From Diaporthe sp. PMI_573 (lineage: Eukaryota; Ascomycota; Sordariomycetes; Diaporthales; Diaporthaceae): a stretch of DNA of 42,076 nucleotides. The notes under the pieces were generated by a model, which had not been told where the DNA came from, made no database searches, and saw nothing but the letters and a program-made list of their open reading frames with translations. Position 1 is the first letter of the stretch. Every line of letters begins with the position of its first letter. The position numbers and the translations under genes are program-made. Shown one piece after another: positions 1-9,087 of this stretch. Location of the stretch: the NCBI GenBank assembly GCA_021399435.1, contig JAJTUP010000176.1, forward strand, positions 1 to 42,076, given 5' to 3'.

Positions 1-2
1 TG

Positions 3-434
3 CTTACTCCAACAAGTGCCCAGATACCCATCGAGAAGAAGAAGAGGGCCAAGAAGAGGCCTTGGCAGAGGCACGAAGTGAGCCGCCGAGGACTTCCCTG
101 CACTGCCGCGTTCGCATGCACCGATTACAAAATCCAAGGCGAAACCCTCGTCGAGATCGCGCTGGAGCTGCGAGGAACCGGAACAAAGCTGAATACGACA
201 ACTGGACAACTCGAGGCAGGAAAGTGCGATCCGTACAGCCTGTATGTGCAGCTATCGCGGTGCACATCGCTTGATGGTATTATGTTGCTGTCAAAGGCAC
301 GGGTGCAGGACATAGTCGGGAATAAAATACCACAGGAAATGTTTGATGGCGAGGCTAGGCTGGAACAGTTGTGCGAGAGGACAGTAAATGAGGCCCGATT
401 ATCGTTATTGTCATACCCATCTGCACAATACTAG
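3..434 (+). CDS. PIF1-family DNA helicase, C-terminal fragment (probably Helitron-derived)
   Basis: An open frame enters from the left edge and stops at 432-434, so only the C-terminus is present. It carries the two last motifs of PIF1-type superfamily 1 helicases: a motif-V-like TDYKIQGETL and a motif-VI-like SLYVQLSRCTSLDGI. A charged tail follows (EARLEQLCERTVNEA). PIF1-type ATP-dependent helicases unwind DNA 5' to 3'. In filamentous fungi many copies belong to Helitron rolling-circle transposons, while one or two are host genes. The surrounding repeats make a Helitron origin likelier, but the Rep (HUH nuclease) part lies outside the window and cannot be checked. No intron or frameshift is visible in the part seen. 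The family call is good; the Helitron assignment is inference. Confidence 0.8.
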   Translation, partial: LTPTSAQIPIEKKKRAKKRPWQRHEVSRRGLPCTAAFACTDYKIQGETLVEIALELRGTGTKLNTTTGQLEAGKCDPYSLYVQLSRCTSLDGIMLLSKARVQDIVGNKIPQEMFDGEARLEQLCERTVNEARLSLLSYPSAQY

Positions 435-820
435 CAGTAATGTAATTTAGATAATAGGTTTCTTATATATAAATGGAAGTAGGTAGAAGGATAGAAACCA
501 TCTAGATCCAAATCAACCTAATACATTGCTCCTAACTCAAGCACAAGAGAAATTCTCGTAAATATAAGACAAGAGCAATAATGCTCTCACAAACCGAGTT
601 CCCACGTGCACATCACGTGCATTTCACGTGCATTTCACTTAATCTCAGAGAGCGAATGAGAGCAAGAGAAGAGATTGGCACCTCTGGGGGCATTCGGATG
701 GGGTTAATCCGGACCAACAAGAGGTGCAGTTGCGGTTCCTAATCGGGTAATCGCTTAAAGCGGTAATTTTGCAAGGGGGGGGGGGGAATTTTGGGGGTGG
801 AATCCCAGAGCTTAAGAAGA
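435..820. other. Non-coding stretch 3' of the helicase fragment
   Basis: No coding region is recognised. The stretch holds three close copies of a CACGTGCA-like motif at about 603-640, a long inverted repeat (listed separately) and a run of 11 or more G near 776-786. It may be the 3' end of the helicase-bearing transposon. Confidence 0.5.
678..727. repeat. 8-bp perfect inverted repeat with nested stem
   Basis: GCACCTCT at 678-685 is the exact reverse complement of AGAGGTGC at 720-727. Inside the 34-nt loop, CGGAT and ATCCG can form a second stem. It lies about 245 bp after the helicase stop, where a transposon's terminal hairpin could be. No CTRR-type Helitron end could be confirmed next to it. 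Confidence 0.6.
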
Positions 821-969
821 CCTTTCGTACCGAAAGGCACCTTTCGTACCGAAAGGCAATCAGGATTTTGGGGGTGAGAAATCTCAGAGCTTAAGAAGAC
901 CTTTCGTACCGAAAGGCACCTTCCTAACGGAAGGCACGCGGGGATAAGAAAGACCTTCCTAACGGAAGG
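788..969. repeat. Cluster of five perfect hairpins with a 77-bp tandem duplication
   Basis: Three copies of CCTTTCGTACCGAAAGG (7-bp stem, 3-nt loop) lie at 821-837, 840-856 and 900-916. Two copies of CCTTCCTAACGGAAGG (6-bp stem, 4-nt loop) lie at 919-934 and 954-969. The two classes have the same design with different stem sequences. The flanking text ATTTTGGGGGTG...CAGAGCTTAAGAAGA occurs twice at a 77-bp offset (about 788-839 and 865-918), so part of the array arose by tandem duplication. Confidence 0.85.
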
Positions 970-1957
970 CATATGATTGGAGTGACTTCGCTAAGAATAA
1001 CTCTCTCGTTATTGCACGAGTTCAAGTCTCTTCCCATGATCTGCCCAATCAGCGGTAGGACAGAATCGGACGAGTTTGTTGCTGCACGGGTGTGGCGGCT
1101 TGCCTCGTCTCTCCCTAGCCAAGCACACGCAGTGGTACTTTTTATCACACTGGCCGCCTCTGCCCTCAGCTCGGCCAACATCCGCTTTGCAATTGTCCTG
1201 CGGGCACGAGCGAGATCCGGTTATGTTGACAACAAACAGGTGATTGTCTTACTAACGTGGCTTTCTCAAAAAGTTCCCATGTCTCTAAAGACCTACAAGG
1301 GAGTCACGTCCGGCTTAGTCCACACAAAGCGGAGCTGCGGAAAACCGCTGCCATCTGCTATACCTCTTTTTATGGCATTGTCTCCGCTCTCGCGCCGACG
1401 AGGGAGACCCTGATCAGGCGCTCTGGGTACAGGACAGCGTTCACAGTCGTCAATTTCAAACGTCCCAGTTCATGGCCCTGTGGACCAGAATGTGGATCTG
1501 CTACCGTACAACCGTGACCCATTTCTGGCCAAATTTTCATATATGACCCCATTTCCAAGATTACCAAACCCGACTTACTAGGTTTAGTGTCAATAATTCT
1601 TTGACATTCTGCATGTCAGCAAAGGAAACCCTCTTGAGTTAACATGTGGTCGTTCTTCTGCGGTTGTGGGCTCCTGCCGGTCAGCCCCGAACCTAAACAG
1701 ATCGGGACGATTACTCCTCACCAATCCATTGCATTGAGGGAAGCTAAAACCCGTACAGTATGGGACGCAGTAGCTTCGCGGATATTTAGAAAGCGACGGG
1801 AAAGGTTCAACCGATCAGGGGCGCCGTCTCCAACGACGACGGAGGATTTGAGTGAGAAGTAAGGACGAAGCGTTCGTGACAGCCAATCAGCGAGGAAAAC
1901 AGGACACAGGTCAAAGCGAGCCTGCAGATGAAACTCTCTAACGTGACAACTTTTGAG
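970..1957. other. No recognisable gene
   Basis: Several short open frames exist (for example 973-1413 and 1644-1862 on the plus strand), but none shows a known domain or convincing splice structure. I see nothing that I can support here. Confidence 0.5.
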
Positions 1958-3857
1958 TCATTCCTTTCCAAGCTCTAACCCCACGTGCTCTTCTTGCCCT
2001 TTCGAAACCGCCTGCGCGTCTCCGCTTTCGCAACCACTGGAAGATGCATGCCGCGGGCGGATGGCACAAGGCACATCACTATCGAAATGGGGTAAGCCGA
2101 ACGTGAGGATGCTGTGGTGCGACCCGACTCTTTGCGCAGCAGCAGGATCTGCGAGCTGAATTTGAAAACTCATACGGAATGCAGCAACAGAAGAACGTAT
2201 CGTATGTTTCGCCAGATCCTCCCCGGGGCAGCTTGAAGGCCCTCCACCAAACGGGAACCAATACCCTCGCAAGGCCGCCGTGGTCACACTCGCTGGTAAT
2301 GATCACCGACTGACTTCGCACTCCTGGGATCGACGGTGTGGTCAGCTGGGCCGTCGAGCCCCCCGTTCGCTTGGAAAAGGAACCTTTCCGCCAGAATTCA
2401 CCAACGGGGCGCTGTTTGCGGCCTCCAAGCACAGCACCGCTGTCCTAGAAGGATTTACATTGGCCTGCCAGCCAATGCGGCAACATCGCCGGCGTGTTGC
2501 GCCTAACCGTGACGCCGCCAAGCGTTATCTCCCCATTGGGGCGTCTGTGGCCCACCGTGCCTCCAGTCTGAAGGCGCAAGGTCTCACGGTAGATTGAATT
2601 TAACAGCGGCAAGACTACCAGCTTCTCCACATTGAGACCGGATGGACCCGAGAAGGCACAACTGATCTCGGCGTCGACACGCGAGGCAAGGCATTCGTCA
2701 AGCATCCATAACGTGGCTGGAATACTGTTTGCCATCGTCCTAGGGCATATTAGCCCGCCCTGCGGACGACACAATAACGAGGGTATGAGCGCTTACACGA
2801 ATAGGTAGCCAAGCATGGCGCTGGCAATGCTATCGTCAGAGAATCCCAAATCTTCGTGCCTTTTGACCATGTTGCGGATACAAGCAGACCCCCAGACAGG
2901 TTCGTAATCACAGACTCGTCGCTGATCTTTGTACAGGTCAGACCGGGAGCGGCACACCGCCCGCCAGGCCTTGAAATGGCTGAGCATTGTGTCACGCGCT
3001 CTGTAAGAGGAGGGGGCGAGCCAGCGGGGCAGTCCCTCGGCGATTGTTGGGAAGGCTTCGTAGAAACGAACAAAGTCTTTAGAGAAAGAAGGACACGCCG
3101 CAAACACAGTTTCGCCGTACAGTGCTCGGACCTCTGCGCGGAAGATGTGGCGGGAGAGGAAACGGTAGATGTCAGGTATCTGGGTCGGCTGACAGCCGGG
3201 TCTCGCGTCTTTTGGGATACTGGATGTCAGGTTGGCTAGGAACCGTTCCACCATCGTTCTCAAACGGTGACCATGGAAATATAGGGCGAAGTCTTTGCGC
3301 TGGTGGCTGATAATCCGACGGGACGGCTCAGGATGGTTTGTTTTCAATGTCACTGTGCTCTCGAAAGATGATATGTGCTCGTGGTCAAATATTCGCAGGT
3401 CTCCTTTGGGTCGGCCGAAGAAATCCGTAAGAGCATCCGACAGACTGGGGCATGGGACAAGGTGCGAGCTCCGGAGCAGATCGTGAGCCTGCTCGCCCGG
3501 CAGTGCCACATAGACACCATACCCGCAGATGCCTATAAACACCGGAGAGCTGCTGGTGCGGGTTCTATGATTATCAGCATCGACAGGTTATAGCCTTGTA
3601 GAACCTACCACTCACAGAAGCCTACGGAGAAAGCGCTCGCGGTTTAGAAGGAACAAGATGGTGTTGAATATTCCACTGGCTGGGAGAGCAAATCTCGGGG
3701 GTTGCTCAAGAGACGTTTTCCAAGCCTGAGGACGGCGTAGAAAGACGTATGCGCAGGCCAAAGTCAGCGAAATAAAGGAAACAGTCACGTAGATAGTATT
3801 CGTTTGCAAGCAGAGTAAGCCTGAGGCCGCCCTTCCGGTGTGCGCAAACAAAGACAT
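1958..3857 (-). pseudogene. Cytochrome P450, broken by a stop and a frameshift
   Basis: Read from 3857 downwards. Exon 1 (3857-3616) encodes an N-terminal membrane anchor at about residues 22-41. A GT-AG intron follows (3615-3565), then exon 2 (3564-2797), a second intron (2796-2740, branch point GCTAAT) and exon 3. Both splices keep phase. Exon 3 starts with the I-helix-like ANSIPATLWML, then the ExxR motif (YRETLRLQT). Near the end is the heme loop FPFGGGPSSCPGEDLAK with its Cys ligand. Two lesions interrupt exon 3: an in-frame TAG at 2445-2447, and a 1-nt insertion-type frameshift near 2273-2278, just before RGYWFPFGGG. The ExxR and heme Cys are therefore no longer in one frame. The general layout resembles the CYP7/CYP8-like fungal P450s, but the family is uncertain and no substrate can be named. 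The dead state is well supported if the assembly is right. Confidence 0.85.
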
Positions 3858-4830
3858 TATGAGTAAGCAAAGACGGTCGGAAGAATGGAATCACGAAACC
3901 TTTTGCGGCAAGTCGCCTTTTGGGAATTTGCAGCCAGCTAGTTGCACAATATCACATGGGTAGGCAAGTTGGCGACTAGGGACCGAGATTTTCGGCAAGT
4001 CGGCTCACACTTGCAGCTTGTTTCTGAAAACACCACTTGACTAGTCATGCCTGGACCGAGAAGTTAGAAGCCAGGCCAGACGGTCAAGCCAGACTTAAAA
4101 TCCTTGCGCGTTACCAGTAATAAGGATATGAGCGTGACTATAGACGGGATCAATGGGTAAAGCCAATCATAGCAATCTACCATTCTCGCATGACCGGTAA
4201 CCGGGATAATGTTATCTAAGTATGACTTTGCGATACACGGCAGTAGAAGATAAAAAGTCGCCTGCATTTTGTTGGTGAACCGGATCAATTTTGGATACGC
4301 TTCGTTTTTTTTTCTTCTTTTTCTTGTACTAGTACGCCGATACTGTATTTCATCACCCAGTCGTATTCGAGGATCTTTTTGTCCGCCCATTACCGCATGA
4401 AGTCCACATTTGAGCATGGTTTAATGTTGATTTCAACCAATAGAGTCTTCCGGCGTGGTGTTTCCACAATACAGTCTCCAATGAATTCAGGGGATTACGT
4501 TCTCTTGGAACCTTCAGCACAAGAATATGCCGAAATTGTCATGGAGCAGGCTTCAGTTCAATATTACCGACAATTCTGCTATCACACACTATTGCCGCCA
4601 GCCACTATATGCTTCGGGATGGCATCACTTGGGACAGCTCTTATGCGCTTCAATGGACAGCTGAATACAGTGCAAGAGACGAGTCTAGAAGGCCAACACC
4701 GCCATCACTCCTCACACTGCAAGACAGTAATTCAAATATAGCAGAGCAGTCGGTGGAATCCAGGGTCGAGGACCCTGGAGCTTAGGTAGCAGCACTGGCG
4801 CTGGTAGTGTTGAAATTAAAACTAGTACAG
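3858..4830. other. Intergenic stretch with one unassigned ORF
   Basis: A 114-codon plus-strand ORF (first ATG at 4397, ending 4741) and a minus-strand ORF with a hydrophobic segment (4064-4417) are open but match no family I recognise. Either may be a gene remnant. No promoter or RNA gene is evident. Confidence 0.35.
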
Positions 4831-5682
4831 TCATCCACCTGGGAACCGGAAATCGGCTGATGATCCACAAAGCCAGGCCTTCAACTCCTCCCAAGCATCA
4901 AGATCGTTCTTCATCATCGCTATTTCGCCAGCCGGGTCAAACCATCCATACGTTCTCTTTGTCTCCCCAAGCGGTTGACCGATTTCGGTGCAGCTCCCGA
5001 AATCGACAATCACCGGTGTACCATCGTGGTCCAACATAATATTTGATGGTGTGATGTCGTTGTGGACCAGCCCTAGCGAGTGGATATGGTCGATACCAGC
5101 CTTGATCCCATCTATACATGTTTTCGCGAACGCCCGATCGATGGTAGGGCGGTTATTAATCAGTTCATTCTTGTTCAGGTGCTTCGGGTTGACTTTGTCA
5201 GCCAAAGTCGAAGTGTATCGCTTGAAGCAGATTCCAGAAACACGTCCATGGCAGGTTTGGCAGCCAAGGTACAAAGCCACGTTCGGATGGGGCGTCTTTC
5301 GTAGCGCCTCACATATTTCGATCTCCCGCTGTATTTGCTGCGGCAGGTCCGGATCCTTGTAATCGGATATCTTCGGCCGCTTAACAAAGTACGCGTCAGC
5401 CAGCTCGGCAATTGTCCAGCTCGGCTGCATAAGCGGGCCGCGATCCTGTATAGACAACGGCTGCACATCGTAGAGCTCGGATGCTGTGCTGGGCTGCCGA
5501 TCCTTTGTCCTAGCGATGTGGAAATTGCTGTCCCGTTTCAATATAAGCTCGACATAGTTGAATTGCAACCGGCCGTTGTCAACACGCTTAAAGCATTCGA
5601 CTGAATGCACAATCTCCATCTTCGCGTATGAAAGATGTGCCCACTGCTTGTGGCAAAAGCACTCACCGGATGTGATGACCAT
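4831..5682 (-). CDS. Small fungal Ser/Thr protein kinase-like protein (283 aa)
   Basis: An uninterrupted ORF from ATG at 5682 to a stop at 4831. The kinase landmarks are in the right order: a candidate ATP-anchoring Lys in AYFVKRP (about K101), a helix-C Glu in QREIEICEAL (about 120-122), the catalytic loop HNDITPSNIML (Asp about 209, Asn about 214) and the metal-binding DFG at about 227-229. An alpha-F-like NDLDAWEELKAWL follows near the C-terminus. The catalytic loop is HND rather than HRD, so it lacks the Arg that activation-loop phosphorylation usually controls. The glycine-rich loop is not obvious and the C-lobe is short, as in the many compact, poorly characterised kinases of filamentous fungi. 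It stands alone between a P450 pseudogene and a hAT element. The substrate and pathway are unknown. Confidence 0.8.
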   Translation of the reverse strand: MVITSGECFCHKQWAHLSYAKMEIVHSVECFKRVDNGRLQFNYVELILKRDSNFHIARTKDRQPSTASELYDVQPLSIQDRGPLMQPSWTIAELADAYFVKRPKISDYKDPDLPQQIQREIEICEALRKTPHPNVALYLGCQTCHGRVSGICFKRYTSTLADKVNPKHLNKNELINNRPTIDRAFAKTCIDGIKAGIDHIHSLGLVHNDITPSNIMLDHDGTPVIVDFGSCTEIGQPLGETKRTYGWFDPAGEIAMMKNDLDAWEELKAWLCGSSADFRFPGG

Positions 5683-6086
5683 GTGCTTGGTTAGTCCTAG
5701 GGGTGAAAAGTTTTCACTAATGCCAGGCTTTGGAGAGAAGGAGTGGTCCGTGCGCTCTCCAGCGATTCAATCCTGCTCTGAAGCCCAATTCGAAACCGAA
5801 AGTCTTGGCTCCGCTGAGTTCCTCCTTTGATTTATTTGATTGATCCCCAAAATACGTGCATCAAGGAAGAACTGATCCATCTTTCTTATGTAGGAATCAA
5901 AGACAAGCGCAGAAAGAACACAGCCCGCAGTCCCAGGCTACTCATCTCGCCGGTAATAGATGTCCAAAGCTTTCTCTGGCTATAAGTTGAAGTGAGGATC
6001 CTTGACACGATAGCCTGACTTTTCAATGTCCATATCTGTTCTGCACACAGTGACAGCTGAGCTCTCATTTCCCCTCATAGGCTACA
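5683..6086. other. Spacer between kinase and hAT element
   Basis: No gene recognised. This is presumably the kinase promoter side, since the kinase is transcribed leftwards from 5682. It ends at the hAT target duplication (6087-6094). Confidence 0.5.
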
Positions 6087-6094
6087 GAGTCCGG

Positions 6095-6109
6095 CAAGGC
6101 TCCGATCAA
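6095..6109 (+). repeat. hAT terminal inverted repeat, left
   Basis: 15-bp TIR, exact inverse of 9065-9079. The target duplication GAGTCCGG lies immediately outside, at 6087-6094. Confidence 0.97.
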
Positions 6110-6175
6110 TACCACACAACATCACATAGCATCTGCGTTGAGTTGATGTTGACATGCCGTCCAAAATCTCAGGTG

Positions 6176-6189
6176 ATGTTGATCAACAT
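6176..6189. promoter_or_regulatory. Subterminal 14-bp palindrome of the hAT element, left copy
   Basis: ATGTTGATCAACAT is a perfect palindrome lying 81 bp inside the left end. The same 14 bases occur near the right end and in the decayed relative at 33962-33975. A role as a transposase-binding site is inferred. Confidence 0.65.
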
Positions 6190-6250
6190 GCCCGTGTTGT
6201 GATGTGTATGTGTATCATGTTGACTTCGTTGAAATCACCCCTGTCGTCGC

Positions 6251-8772
6251 TTACCCCCTATCTTCCAGTTCGGCTTCATCCACTGTAAACCCCATAGCGA
6301 CATCCCCGAACCCCCCTGTAGTGAACTCCTCGGCCTCCTCATCACTCTCCATCGTCGTGGGGCCGTTTAACCATGCTGTGGCCAGCTCTTCCTCCTCGTG
6401 AATTGACAACAGCAAAGGTTCAATGTGTGGGACTAGGCCGGCACGATACCACGATCGAAGCACTTGACACATCCCAACGATTTGGGCATCGAGAGATGCC
6501 CTATGTGGCGATACCATTCTGCCAGAGGCGGAGAAAAGCCTCTCACACTCTGCAGACATGGCTTGAACGGTGAGAAAATCAAGCGCCATCCGAGACAAAC
6601 GAGGATATTTGTGCCGCCTCTCATGCCAATATTCAACAGGATCTCGGGTCTCGATATGGTCACTGTCATTAGCACACCAAGACTCATATTCATCGCCGGA
6701 CACACGCCGAGTCTGCTGTTGCGGCTGCTTTCGACGGTCGTTATTGTCGAACGGGTCGAAAAACTTGCGCCTTTTCGGAGTAGGCCCTTCCTCGCCATCA
6801 CGTTCATCAGGCACTGCAATTTGTGAATAGTCCCGCAACCAAACTGTCTTCACCATGCTCTTCGCGGTTGAAATCCAGGCTGGGGTCTGCTCCCATTGCT
6901 GCTCAAACCATGCCCATCCATATGAAGGATGCAGCGCCATGGCCGTGTAGTAGACAGGCGTTTCATCGAGTTCTTAGGCAGTCAGCTCCGGCCACATGTC
7001 CAGAAAGAAAGATAAGCTTACTATGGTAGTACTCGTCCATCTTCTGCCACGCCAAGTTGATACCAATCCTGAATTGCTCTGGGTCAGGAAATCCCTCTGC
7101 CTCCGCCTTGAACTTCTCGAGCTTGGCCATTAGCCTCTCAAACCCTAAGGTGACATCCCATATGTTGCCATACGAGCCAACAAACCCATCCCTGCGCTTT
7201 CGGACTTGGCCATCACCCTCCAGAGTTTTCACCACCGTTTCAAACTCTGTTAAGATCTCCTCAAGCCGCTGGAGCACATCCCAGTCGTTTTGAGACAGCT
7301 GTGATTCATCTCTGATGATGTGAGGTATCTTAACGCCCTTCCTGACTTGCTTAGTGTGATTGCCTCTGTTTTCATCCTCCCACTCTTGCTTGAATTTAAG
7401 GATAGTGAGCTCGAGGTGTCTTCGAAGTTTGAGCGCTCGACGGATCATATAGAGCTGCGAGAGCCAGCGCGTGTCGTTGTCTCGAATCACTTGGAGTGGT
7501 TTTCTAGCTCGTAACTTGGCACTTGATGCCTTTTTAATATCATCGGCTTGGATATCTCGAAGCAGATAGGATAAGCGCTGCGCACGATAAACATCATGCA
7601 CAATATTATGCAGCTTGCCTGAACATCTTAGCAAAGGAACCCGAAATTCGGGCAACTAACGCACCTACTGGTCCTTTCTTCAGCCATGTCGCCCATTCCG
7701 CATCAGATACGACACCGGCACCACTCAATGGGTCATCCAGCTCGAGAGCATCCGCAGACTTGCCGAAAAGAAGAGCTTTCGCAGCAAGATTGAGGGTATG
7801 ACCAAAGCAGCGCACCCGTCGGCCCTTACCATCAAATCCGAGGAGTCCACCAAGCGTGTCCATTGCCGTATCGTTGTTGGGAGCGTTGTCGAGGGTGGTG
7901 AACCCTACTCTGTCTCGAATGCCGAAGAGATCGATGACCGTGAATACCTCTGCCGCAATGTTCTCGCCGGTATGCCGTTTCGAGATCTCGGGTAGGCCAA
8001 GCACAATTTTCATGGGTCGATTCTGCTCGTCTCTGAAGAAACACGCAATGCCACATAGGCTCTGTCGACTTCGAGCCGTCCAGCCATCAAAAGAGAGATG
8101 CACCAGGCCAGGGCAATGACGCAGAACTCCAATAATGGTATCTCGGTGTTTGTAGTACTCGGCAATGATCTTATTTCGAATGGAATCTCCAGTTACATGG
8201 GCCTTGCGTAACGCAACGGATGGATTCAAGTATTCGAAGACGGCGCGTAACTCCGGGTCTTCGGCATCAGTGAAGGGCCTATTAGTATTGACAACCCACT
8301 GAACAACCAGCCGCTGGAAGTGGTCTCGGTCAAATCCTTTGATGAAGGAATTGGCAATAGCTTGCTCACGGGGTTTGGCTGCGTCCAGGCCGAAGTGTTG
8401 GCTAATCGACTTGTGTCTCCCACCGCGCCCATCCCTCTCTGCCATCAACTCTGCCTTCCGCTCTGCCGCCGACTTGGTCTTCTCTCCCACTGGCGCGCAG
8501 ATGTGGTGAATCAGATAAACGTGTTCCATGGCATTTTGAATACCGACGGACGTGATGGAAGTCGGCTTGGGGCGATTCTGCTTGATACAAGGTCGGCACA
8601 CCCATCGACGTTCGGTCACGTTCTGGATATCGTAACCAAAGCGCCAAATCCATGATCGTGTTTCTTTGGTGCGCTCAGACAAGGTATAGCCTTTAAAATG
8701 GGTAAAGAGTCGGTTTTCATATGCAGTCTCAGGTGTCGACTCCACCAAGGGTAGGGGGTCTGCTCCGGACAT
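6251..8772 (-). CDS. hAT transposase, two introns, about 808 aa
   Basis: Start chosen at the ATG at 8772 (MSGADP), because the related copy at 34273 starts at the equivalent MSGPHA. Exon 1 is 8772-7665, intron 7664-7619 (46 nt, GTGCGT...TTCAG), exon 2 7618-7022, intron 7021-6973 (49 nt, GTAAGC...CTAAG, branch GCTGAC), exon 3 6972-6251. Both splices restore frame and join conserved blocks (KKGPVG|KLHNIV and YYH|KLDETPVYY). Domains: an N-terminal BED-type zinc finger (Cys59, Cys62, His84, His89), then the RNase-H-like core with Asp about 229 (SFDGWT), Asp about 295 (LDNAPNN) and the C-x2-H pair (RCFGHTLN). The C-terminal dimerisation block has the catalytic Glu about 710 in MSAECERLFS, followed by VLRSWY. 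All expected D, D, E residues are present and no internal stop is seen. It should act in the nucleus to cut and paste this element. Confidence 0.93.
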
Positions 8773-9022
8773 GTTGGACGCGTTTGTCCTTCCAAAAACG
8801 CGGTTGGGTGGAGAATTTCGGTAGGTAAACACCCCAAATTAGGTACTGGACAGGGGTTTTCCGGGAGGGAGGGGTTCTGCCGCCCCTGGGTAATGCCCCA
8901 CCTAGTACTAGCACGGGCCATATCAACATGATCAACATCGTGTACACGGAGATAAAGGGGTGTGAAGTGATGTTGATGTGTATCAACATTCCCATTTTCG
9001 ATGTGATGTGTATGTTGACAAG

Positions 9023-9036
9023 ATGTTGATCAACAT
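9023..9036. promoter_or_regulatory. Subterminal 14-bp palindrome of the hAT element, right copy
   Basis: Identical to 6176-6189 (ATGTTGATCAACAT), 43 bp inside the right end. It lies upstream of the transposase gene, so it could serve both transposase binding and self-regulation. This is inference. Confidence 0.65.
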
Positions 9037-9064
9037 GTGTAATACACATGTGGAAAATGTGAAG

Positions 9065-9079
9065 TTGATCGGAGCCTTG
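9065..9079 (-). repeat. hAT terminal inverted repeat, right
   Basis: 15-bp TIR, exact inverse of 6095-6109. The target duplication GAGTCCGG follows at 9080-9087. Confidence 0.97.
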
Positions 9080-9087
9080 GAGTCCGG

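Larger units (their letters stand above)
6095..9079 (-). mobile_element. Complete hAT-superfamily DNA transposon (2985 bp)
   Basis: Both ends are visible. CAAGGCTCCGATCAA at 6095-6109 is the exact reverse complement of TTGATCGGAGCCTTG at 9065-9079, giving 15-bp perfect TIRs. The 8-bp sequence GAGTCCGG directly flanks both ends (6087-6094 and 9080-9087), which is the target-site duplication length typical of hAT elements. A single transposase gene is transcribed leftwards inside. Subterminal regions are crowded with GATGTTGA/TCAACATC motifs, including one identical 14-bp palindrome near each end. Perfect TIRs, a perfect duplication and an open transposase after splicing suggest a young and possibly autonomous element. 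Confidence 0.97.

Noticed and set aside
788..969. Repeats that could suggest a CRISPR array
   Set aside because: The units are palindromes at uneven spacing without unique equal-length spacers, and the region is eukaryotic.
739..972. Minus-strand ORF with repeated LSVRKV peptide
   Set aside because: The peptide repeat only reflects the hairpin DNA repeats; no sign of a real gene.
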